From: JALYUA01 sp038229875
GTDB taxonomy: Bacteria > Acidobacteriota > Thermoanaerobaculia > UBA5066 > Gp7-AA6
Direction of reading: 5' to 3'
Assembly: GCA_038229875.1 (NCBI GenBank)
Contig: JBBROA010000020.1
Span: 1-43,040, forward strand
Length of the DNA: 43,040 nucleotides
The translations under genes were made by a program, and so were the position numbers. Below, in pieces: positions 20,968 to 27,518 of the stretch. The first letter of the stretch is position 1; each line of letters starts with the position of its first letter. Below the pieces are notes generated by a model that saw only the letters and a list, made by a program, of their open reading frames with translations, searched no databases and was not told the origin of the DNA.

Positions 20968-23496
20968 ATGAGTCCGCTCGCCAGTGTCCGTTTCCCTTCG
21001 ACGCGCTCAGAAGCGGCGAGTGCTGCGTCTGCGTGTTTTCATTGCGGGCTTCCCGTCCCCGCCGGAGGGCTCTGGAAGAGCCAGGTCCTCGATGAGGTCC
21101 GGACGTTCTGTTGCGGCGGGTGCCTCGCGGTCGCGGAGGAGATCTGTTCCGCGGGGCTCGCCGACTACTACGGGCTGCGGACGGAGGTCGCCGAGACGGC
21201 GATCGGGCGCGAGGAGACGGACGAGGGTCTCTACGACCGAGAGGACCTGCAGAAGACTTTCGTTCATAGGACCGGCCCGCATCGCCGTGTTTCGCTCTTC
21301 CTGGAGGGCGTGCATTGTCCGGCCTGCATCTGGATCAACGAGCGGCGTCTTCGAGCCGTGCCCGGCGTGGTGGATGCGACCGTCGTGTACGCGAGCCGGA
21401 CCGCGCGTGTGACGTGGGACCCGGACCGCGTGCAGCTCTCCGCGATCCTGGCGTCGGTTCGCCGGATCGGGTACCGGGCCCGCCCGCTCGACGCCTCGCA
21501 CCGCGCCTCCTTCGAGCGCGAGGGCAGCCGCCGCGACACGGCGCGCCTGATCTTCGCGGGCGTCCTCGGGATGATGGTGATGAACCTGGCCCTGGCGGCG
21601 TACTTTCTCGGCGGCGCGCCCGGGCCGCTTCCGTTGTGGGAGACGTTCGGGCGATGGGCCGCGCTCGGGGGATCGGCCGTCCTCCTGGCGTACCCGGGCC
21701 AGGACTTCTTCGCGGGAGCCTGGCGGGATCTGCGCAACCGCCGCGCCGGGATGGACGTCCCCATCGTGCTCGGCCTTGCGGCCGCGTGGATCGGAAGCGC
21801 GTGGGCGACCGTGCGGGGCAGCGGCTCCGTATATTTCGACGCCATCGCGATGCTCATCTTCTTCGTGCTCCTCGCGCGAGCCGTCGAAAGCCGCGCCCGG
21901 CTCTCGGCCGCCGCGGCGCTCGATGTCTTCGCGACGGTGCGACCGGCGGTTGCGCGCCGAGTGGCGGAAGGCGGCTCCGAGACGGAGGTGGCCGCCCTCG
22001 ACCTCTCGCCCGGCGATCTCGTCCGGATCCGTCCGGGCGAGATCGCTCCGGCGGACGGCGTTCTCCTCGAGGGGGCCGCGAGCTTCGACGAGTCGGTGCT
22101 GACGGGGGAGCCCTGGCCTCGCCTCCGCCGGCCGGGCGACGGCGTCGTCGCCGGGAGCCGAAACCTGGACCAGCCGGCGCTCATTCGCGTGACCCGCGCG
22201 GGGGAGTCGTCGACGCTCGGAGAAGTCCAGCGCTTGCTCGAACGAGGGCTGGCCTCCCGCCCCTCGTCCGCCGAGCTCGGCGACCGGCTTTCCGGCTGGA
22301 TCGTCCTCGCCGTGCTCGCGGTATCCGCCGGCACCGCCGGATGGTGGGCGCTGCACGATCCCAGCCGCGCGGTCGCCGCCACCGTGGCGGTCCTCATCGT
22401 CACCTGCCCGTGCGCGCTGGCGCTCGCGACGCCGGTCGGGCTCACGCTCGCCGCCGCGCGCCTCGCCGCCGCGGGGGTTCTTCCCGCGCGCATGTCCGCC
22501 GTCGAGCCGCTGGCGCGCGCGGACACGGCCGTTTTCGACAAGACAGGAACACTGACGCTCCTCTCTCCGCGGCTCGCGGCTTTCGAAGCCGCCGGCGGAC
22601 TGGACGGCGAGAGCGCCCGGACGATCGCCGCGGCGCTCGAGAGAGACTCTCTGCACCCGATCGCGGTCGCGCTCGCCGCAGCCGCCGCAGATACGCCGGG
22701 GCCGTCGGCGGCGGAGGTCGATCCTGAGCCGGGACGCGGGGTGTCCGGACTCGTCGAAGGAACCCGATGGTGGCTCGGATCACCGGAATTCGCGGGCGGC
22801 GGCCTCGCGCTCTCCGGCCGGATCGAGTCGGCGCTCGGCGACGCGCGCCGCGCGGGGAATCCCGCCGCGCTGCTATCCGACCGGAGAGGGCGCGCAGCCC
22901 TCTTCGTCTTCTCCGAGGAGCTTCGTCCCGGCGCGGCCGGCCTCGTCGCGCGGCTCAAGGCCGCCGGCATCCGCCGCTTCGTCCTGCTCTCCGGGGATCC
23001 GAGCGGGGCCGCGGAACGCCTGGGATCGAGGCTCGGCTTCGACGAGTCCAGGCCCGGCATGACTTCAGACGCGAAGCTCGACTGGATCCGCGCGCGCCAG
23101 CGCGAAGGCGCCCGCCTGCTTTTCGTGGGTGACGGCCTGAACGACGCGCCGACTCTCGCCGCCGCGGACGCCTCGCTCTCCTTCGCCCAGGCGCCGCAGA
23201 TCTCGCGGCTCTCCTGCGACTTCCTGCTGGCCGGCGAGGACCTCGGCGCAGTCGTCGAAGCCCGGAACATCGCCCTTCGGACACACGCGCTTCTGCTTCA
23301 GAACGTGGGGTGGGCCATCGCCTACAACGTCGTCTCGATTCCGCTCGCGGCCGCGGGGCTCGTTCCTCCCTGGGCGGCGGCGATCGGGATGTCGGCGAGC
23401 TCCCTTCTCGTCGTCGGCAATGCGATGCGCCTGCGGTCCGCGGGAGTCAGCGGTGCGAGTGAACGGCCGTCCCTTCGCGCAGGTGCTCGGAGATGA
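20968..23496 (+). CDS. ccoI: CcoI/FixI-like copper-translocating P1B-type ATPase
   Basis: The 842-residue protein has the N-terminal layout of CcoI/FixI: a cysteine-rich segment (CFHCGLP at 23-29, FCCGGC at 47-52), then a heavy-metal-associated domain with GVHCPACIW (C117, C120). The ATPase core carries the metal site TCPCALALATP (C480-P-C482), the phosphorylated DKTGTLT (D524), the HP motif DSLHPIAVAL and GDGLNDAPT near 721. About eight transmembrane helices are expected. Such pumps move copper across the membrane for oxidase assembly. It converges on the SafE-like gene with a 50-bp tail overlap, and the oxidase genes lie just beyond, supporting a role in CuA/CuB supply. The start at 20968 has only a weak ribosome site. 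Confidence 0.88.
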   Translation: MSPLASVRFPSTRSEAASAASACFHCGLPVPAGGLWKSQVLDEVRTFCCGGCLAVAEEICSAGLADYYGLRTEVAETAIGREETDEGLYDREDLQKTFVHRTGPHRRVSLFLEGVHCPACIWINERRLRAVPGVVDATVVYASRTARVTWDPDRVQLSAILASVRRIGYRARPLDASHRASFEREGSRRDTARLIFAGVLGMMVMNLALAAYFLGGAPGPLPLWETFGRWAALGGSAVLLAYPGQDFFAGAWRDLRNRRAGMDVPIVLGLAAAWIGSAWATVRGSGSVYFDAIAMLIFFVLLARAVESRARLSAAAALDVFATVRPAVARRVAEGGSETEVAALDLSPGDLVRIRPGEIAPADGVLLEGAASFDESVLTGEPWPRLRRPGDGVVAGSRNLDQPALIRVTRAGESSTLGEVQRLLERGLASRPSSAELGDRLSGWIVLAVLAVSAGTAGWWALHDPSRAVAATVAVLIVTCPCALALATPVGLTLAAARLAAAGVLPARMSAVEPLARADTAVFDKTGTLTLLSPRLAAFEAAGGLDGESARTIAAALERDSLHPIAVALAAAAADTPGPSAAEVDPEPGRGVSGLVEGTRWWLGSPEFAGGGLALSGRIESALGDARRAGNPAALLSDRRGRAALFVFSEELRPGAAGLVARLKAAGIRRFVLLSGDPSGAAERLGSRLGFDESRPGMTSDAKLDWIRARQREGARLLFVGDGLNDAPTLAAADASLSFAQAPQISRLSCDFLLAGEDLGAVVEARNIALRTHALLLQNVGWAIAYNVVSIPLAAAGLVPPWAAAIGMSASSLLVVGNAMRLRSAGVSGASERPSLRAGARR

Positions 23497-24157
23497 ACGG
23501 GATGCGGGCGAGGCCGGCGACGCCGAGGATCACGACGACGACGCCCGCGAACATCCGGGCACGAGGGCGGACGAGCAGACGCCGCAGGCGATCCGCCGCG
23601 AAGCCCGCGGCGATCAGGTTGGGGAGGGTGCCGGCGCCGAACGCAGCCATGACGGCGGCGCCCCGGAGCGCGCTTCCGGAGACGAGCGCGGTCGCGAGCA
23701 CGCCGTAAACGAGCCCGCACGGGATCCATCCCCAGGCGAGCCCGACGGCGAAGGCGCCCGCGGGGGTCCGCGCCGGCGCCACGCGCACTCCGATCCGGCG
23801 CAGACCTCGCCACAGAACGAGACCCGCGCGCTCGAGCGGCCGGATGACGGCGCGGAATCCCGCCAGGGACAGCCCGAGCGAGATGATCAGCGTGTTCGCA
23901 AGGACGAGCAGCACGAGCTGCGCCGGCAGGATGCGCTGCGTCTGCAGCGCGAGGCTTCCGGCGCCGCCCGCGAGCGCGCCCGCGGCGGCATAACTCGTGA
24001 CGCGCCCGAGGCTGTATGCGATCTGCCGCGGCGCGAGGCCGCGCGCCGCCGGAACGGCCCCGACGTTCAGCGCGGTGACGATCCCCCCGCACATCGCGAC
24101 GCAGTGCACTCCGCCGGCGAGTCCAACGAGGAGCGCCGTGACGAGCATCGCGGGCAT
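23447..24157 (-). CDS. SafE/TauE-like membrane protein (oxidase-associated type)
   Basis: This 236-residue polytopic protein starts MLVTALLVGLAGGVHCVAMC (after MPA), with the GGVHCVAMCGG motif that marks the cytochrome-oxidase-associated SafE/UreH-like group, and a second related segment FAVGLAWGWIPCGLVYGVLA. The paired half-motifs with cysteines suggest a role in metal or thiol transport across the inner membrane. Homologues frequently lie beside ccoI. The start could be the ATG at 24157 or 24148; the 31-bp tandem upstream supplies GGAGG. Its last 50 bp overlap the end of the ATPase gene on the other strand, so the two transcripts are antisense at their tails. The function is inferred from context. 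Confidence 0.8.
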   Translation of the reverse strand: MPAMLVTALLVGLAGGVHCVAMCGGIVTALNVGAVPAARGLAPRQIAYSLGRVTSYAAAGALAGGAGSLALQTQRILPAQLVLLVLANTLIISLGLSLAGFRAVIRPLERAGLVLWRGLRRIGVRVAPARTPAGAFAVGLAWGWIPCGLVYGVLATALVSGSALRGAAVMAAFGAGTLPNLIAAGFAADRLRRLLVRPRARMFAGVVVVILGVAGLARIPFISEHLREGTAVHSHR

Positions 24158-24159
24158 TG

Positions 24160-24221
24160 GAAGACGTCCTCCGAAGGTAATAATGCGCCAGAAGACGTCC
24201 TCCTGTGGTAGTAATGCGCCA
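24160..24221. repeat. 31-bp tandem duplication in the divergent promoter
   Basis: Two adjacent 31-bp units, 24160-24190 and 24191-24221, begin GAAGACGTCCTCC and end TAATGCGCCA. Read on the minus strand each contains GGAGGACGTC, so the ribosome site of the SafE-like gene is duplicated. The units lie between this gene and the plus-strand oxidase operon. Confidence 0.85.
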
Positions 24222-24266
24222 ACAAACGATCAGGATTCTGAGGGGCCCGTTGGTCGGAGGTGCGTC

Positions 24267-24413
24267 ATTCCCCCCAGTCCGGATGAGAGGCGTCTTCTTG
24301 CCGATACCCCGAGGGGCGCGTGGGTCTTGATGCTCATCATCGGCTCGCTTCTGCTCCTGGGGTGGCTCGCGCTCTACTTCGGCCGTTTCCTCGGCAACGG
24401 CGTGGTCCGGTAG
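24267..24413 (+). CDS. cbaD: Small single-helix oxidase subunit (IIa/CbaD-like), candidate ATT start
   Basis: The frame ends in SPDERRLLADTPRGAWVLML, a hydrophobic helix IIGSLLLLGWLALYFG and a short RFLGNGVVR tail. In Thermus the ba3 operon is cbaD-cbaB-cbaA, with cbaD encoding a roughly 34-residue, one-helix subunit IIa; the position and size here match. GGAGGT at 24256-24261 is spaced correctly for an ATT at 24267, giving 48 residues; no ATG or GTG is available there, and the first in-frame ATG (24330) would cut off the conserved-looking head. The next gene starts 10 bp later. The assignment is by context and topology, since the sequence is too short for firm homology. Confidence 0.6.
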   Translation: MPPSPDERRLLADTPRGAWVLMLIIGSLLLLGWLALYFGRFLGNGVVR

Positions 24414-24423
24414 GCGCCGCTCG

Positions 24424-24939
24424 GTGCACATCCACCCCCTCGAAAAACGGTGGGCGATCATCGCCGCCGCGATGGCGCTGGCGATGGCGGGCACGGTCGT
24501 CTACACGGCCGTTGTGATGAATGTTCACCCGCCCAGTAACGTCGAGGCGATCGATTCGACGCGCCTCCATCTGACGTCCGAGTTCGCCGAGGACAACCTA
24601 GGCGTGAAGATGGGGAAAGACGGCACGGTCGTCGCGCGCATCGTGATGGCCCGGTATTCGGTGCATCCCCCGGAGATCACGCTTCCCGCTGGAAGACCCA
24701 TCGTGCTGCGCGTCGCGAGCGCGGACGTGCTGCACGGGCTCCACGTCGCCGGCACGAACATCGGCACCCAGGTGGTTCCCGGGTACGTCTCCCAGGTCCG
24801 CACTACGATCCGATTCGATTCCGTCGCGGAGATCGGGACGAAAAACGCAGACGGGAGCGTGACGGTTCCCCTCTTCTGCAACGAGTATTGCGGGATGGGG
24901 CACCAGTCGATGTTCGGCCGAGTCCGGGTGACGCGTTGA
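24424..24939 (+). CDS. cbaB: ba3-type cytochrome c oxidase subunit II (CuA)
   Basis: The protein is 171 residues with a GTG start at 24424. One N-terminal anchor helix (WAIIAAAMALAMAGTVVYTA) is followed by a cupredoxin domain outside the membrane. The CuA centre is CNEYCGMGHQSM (C152, C156, H160, M163), with the upstream histidine in DVLHGLHVAGTNIG (104-107). The short single-anchor form and this motif are those of Thermus-type ba3 oxidases, class B haem-copper enzymes. CuA receives electrons from cytochrome c and passes them to subunit I. The stop overlaps the TTG start of subunit I (TTGA), so the two are translationally coupled. Confidence 0.93.
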   Translation: MHIHPLEKRWAIIAAAMALAMAGTVVYTAVVMNVHPPSNVEAIDSTRLHLTSEFAEDNLGVKMGKDGTVVARIVMARYSVHPPEITLPAGRPIVLRVASADVLHGLHVAGTNIGTQVVPGYVSQVRTTIRFDSVAEIGTKNADGSVTVPLFCNEYCGMGHQSMFGRVRVTR

Positions 24940-26576
24940 GCGCGTCCGCCTCCCGGGCGCCGATCGCGCCTCCCCGCTCGCTCGCCCTGGCGCACATCTG
25001 GGTCGCGTTCGGCCTCTTCGGCGCCGGAATCCTCCTCGGGCTGTACCAGATGCTCGAGCGCTACGAGCTCGTGACCGTCTCGGCCTCGAACTACTACATG
25101 TCCGCCACGCTGCACGGCGTGATCCAGGCGTTCGTGCTCACGACGTTCTTCGTCGCCGGCTTCGGCTACTTCGTCAGCTCCACGTCTCTCGGCCGGCCGG
25201 TGCGCTGGCCGCGACTCGCCTGGTTCGGATGGGGGACGATGCTCGTTGGGACGCTCGTCGCAGCGCTGTCGATTCTTTCGGGCCGCTCGACCGTGCTCTA
25301 CACCTTCTATCCGCCGATGCTCGCGCACTGGACGTTCTATGCGGGCGCGGCCCTTCTGCTGGTCGGGTCCATTCCGTGGCTCGTGATAACGATCGGGATG
25401 ACGGCGCGGTGGAAGAAGGAGAATCCCGGCCTTCCCGTCCCGCTGGCCCAGTTCGGGATGACGGCGTGCGCGATCCTGTGGGCCTGGACGATGGTCGGCG
25501 TCGTAGTCGAGGTCGTCTTCCAGCTCCTCCCGCTTTCGATCGGCCTCGTTTCAACGATCGACGTCGGTCTGGCGCGCACGCTGTTCTCGTGGACGCTGCA
25601 CCCGATCGTCTATTTCTGGTTGATCCCCGCGTATGTCGTGTTCTACACGATCGTTCCGAAGGCCGCGGGCGGATACCTCTTCTCCGACGAGATGGGGCGG
25701 GTCGTGTTCGTGATGCTTCTCGTGTTCTCCCTTCCCATCGGCCTGCACCACATCTTCGTCGACCCGGAGCAGGCCGCCGGATGGAAGCTCATGCACGCGT
25801 TCGGCACTTTTCTGGTCGCGCTTCCCACGCTGCTGACGGGATTCACCATCGCCGCGTCGCTCGAGACGGGCGGACGCCTGCGCGGAGGCAAGGGCCTCTT
25901 CGGGTGGGTGCGGACTCTGCCATGGGGCGAGCCCGTCGTCCTGGGCGGAGTGCTCGCCCTGCTCATGCTGATCCCCGGCGGGTTCGGAGGGTTGATCAAC
26001 GCGTCGTACGCGATGGACGCGATGGTCCACAACACGATGTGGATCCCCGCGCACTTCCATCTGATTTTCGGCGGCACGATCGTGATCCTCTACTTCACTG
26101 GCGCCTATGCGGTGTGGCCGAAGCTCACGGGACGGCCTCTCCACTCGCGCCGCATGGCAATCGCTCAGCTCTGGCTCTGGTTCGTCGGCATGCTGACGAT
26201 GACGGTTCCCTGGCATTACGTCGGGATGCTGTGGATGCCCAGACGAACCGCTTACCTTCCGTACGATCCGCAGACGGTCGCGCGCTGGAAGCCCTACAGC
26301 GGCGTGATCATCGCGGGGGGCGTCCTGGTCGTGATCTCCGGGGTCCTGCTGCTCGTCAACCTCCTGCTCTCGCACCGCGGCAGGCGGACCGACGAAGCGG
26401 GAGCGCCGATCCGTTACGCGGACGCGCTCGAGCCGCTCGCGACGGTCCCGCCGCTCTTGAATGGCTTCTCCCTCTGGAACTGGCTGCTCCTCGCGGTGAT
26501 GGCGATCTCGTGGGCGTATCCGATCGGACAGTTCTTCTTCATGCCGGTCTACCGGTCGTTGCCGTGGGGGTCCTGA
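24936..26576 (+). CDS. cbaA: ba3-type cytochrome c oxidase subunit I
   Basis: The protein is 546 residues from a TTG at 24936 that overlaps the subunit II stop; the frame extends further upstream within the previous gene but without a better start. About 13 transmembrane helices are visible. Ligands: H60 (SATLHGV) for low-spin haem; H222 and Y226 (LHPIVYFW), the CuB histidine and its cross-linked tyrosine; H271/H272 (GLHHIF) for CuB; H373 and H375 (WIPAHFHLIF) for the two haems. The enzyme reduces O2 to water and pumps protons. The H-x3-Y pairing and the absence of the A-type glutamate motif fit class B. The cytochrome c gene follows with a 1-base overlap. Confidence 0.93.
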   Translation: MSASASRAPIAPPRSLALAHIWVAFGLFGAGILLGLYQMLERYELVTVSASNYYMSATLHGVIQAFVLTTFFVAGFGYFVSSTSLGRPVRWPRLAWFGWGTMLVGTLVAALSILSGRSTVLYTFYPPMLAHWTFYAGAALLLVGSIPWLVITIGMTARWKKENPGLPVPLAQFGMTACAILWAWTMVGVVVEVVFQLLPLSIGLVSTIDVGLARTLFSWTLHPIVYFWLIPAYVVFYTIVPKAAGGYLFSDEMGRVVFVMLLVFSLPIGLHHIFVDPEQAAGWKLMHAFGTFLVALPTLLTGFTIAASLETGGRLRGGKGLFGWVRTLPWGEPVVLGGVLALLMLIPGGFGGLINASYAMDAMVHNTMWIPAHFHLIFGGTIVILYFTGAYAVWPKLTGRPLHSRRMAIAQLWLWFVGMLTMTVPWHYVGMLWMPRRTAYLPYDPQTVARWKPYSGVIIAGGVLVVISGVLLLVNLLLSHRGRRTDEAGAPIRYADALEPLATVPPLLNGFSLWNWLLLAVMAISWAYPIGQFFFMPVYRSLPWGS

Positions 26577-27229
26577 TGCGGCGCCGCGCGGTTCTCTCCG
26601 CCATCCTTCTCGCGTCGTGCGGGGTAGCCGCGCTGAACGGACTCTCCTCGAAGGTGGCGTGGACGCTCGAGACCGTGAGGGCGGTGCGGGCGGGCGACCC
26701 CGTCAAGGGGAAGAAGTTGAACGGCGATTGCGTAGCCTGTCACGGAGAGAACGGCATCGCGGAAACGCCGGAAGTGCCGACGCTCGCGGGACAGGCCCCG
26801 CTTTATACCTACAAGCAGCTGCAGGACTATAAATCGAAGCTGCGGGCGAGCCCGATCATGGGCGAGGCGGTCGCGAGCCTGTCCGACCGCGACATGGCGG
26901 ATCTCGCCGTCTTCTACGCGCGCCAGACGCCTCCGGCGGGCCGGTCCGCGCGTCCCGCTCCGGCCATCGCGAAGCTCGTCACGCTCGGCGACGGCGCGAG
27001 GCTGATCCCGGCCTGCGACTCCTGCCATGGCGCGCGCGGCGTCGGGAACCCCGGCTTCTACGGAATGCCGGCTCTTCAGAACCAGAAGCGCGAAGAGCTC
27101 GCAACGGAGATGACGCTCTTCCGGTCGGGCGAGCGGAGCAACGACGTCTATCGCGTGATGCGCGACTCGGCGAAACGGCTGACGGACGCCGAGATCGCCG
27201 CGCTCGCCGCCTACTACGCTTCGAAGTAG
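26576..27229 (+). CDS. Dihaem cytochrome c (c4-like)
   Basis: This is a 217-residue exported protein: a hydrophobic N-terminus (VLSAILLASCGVAALNGL) followed by two class I cytochrome c domains with haem-binding CVACH (52-56) and CDSCH (147-151). Layout and size fit the cytochrome c4/c553 type, which donates electrons to terminal oxidases. Candidate axial methionines include M95 (SPIMGEAV) and residues in the FRSGERSNDVYRVM region. TGATG joins it to the subunit I gene, so it is the last gene of the cbaDBA operon and the probable direct electron donor to CuA. The cysteine in LLASCG might be a lipobox, which would anchor it. Confidence 0.9.
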   Translation: MRRRAVLSAILLASCGVAALNGLSSKVAWTLETVRAVRAGDPVKGKKLNGDCVACHGENGIAETPEVPTLAGQAPLYTYKQLQDYKSKLRASPIMGEAVASLSDRDMADLAVFYARQTPPAGRSARPAPAIAKLVTLGDGARLIPACDSCHGARGVGNPGFYGMPALQNQKREELATEMTLFRSGERSNDVYRVMRDSAKRLTDAEIAALAAYYASK

Positions 27230-27305
27230 GACAGGAGATTGCACCGCCGCAGGTCGATCCTTTCGTAGCTGACGCCCTTTTCTTGACAAGCTGCGGTCCG
27301 TCCCA

Positions 27306-27396
27306 TCTCAAAAGCGGCCGTGACTCGTCAAGCCTCCTCGTGAACTTACGTTGTCTTCTCTGGCTCTGTTTCCGCGACGAGTCGAGGAAGGGGTGG
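27306..27396 (+). repeat. R2 repeat, copy B
   Basis: It contains GCGGCCGTGACTCGTCAAGC and continues through GAGTCGAGGAAGGGGTGG, matching copies at 10746 and 33508. It lacks the GGGGTCAG head. It lies in the 289-bp gap between the cytochrome c and the propeller gene; nothing else is recognised in that gap. Confidence 0.8.
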
Positions 27397-27518
27397 ATTC
27401 AGGCTTCTCTTCGTGGTCGCTAGACGCCACAGGATGTTTTCGGAAGCACCGGTCGCAATCTGATGAAACATAGACGCCTGGCTTGGACTAGAGTCGGGGG
27501 CGCAGGGGAGAAAAAACG

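Noticed and set aside
21264..23270. Very long minus-strand open frames opposite the copper ATPase
   Set aside because: The plus strand has every P1B-ATPase motif in order; the antisense frames are Ser/Arg/Ala-rich without domains.
24160..24221. Two 31-bp units as a minimal CRISPR
   Set aside because: The units are directly adjacent with no spacer, and no cas gene is present.
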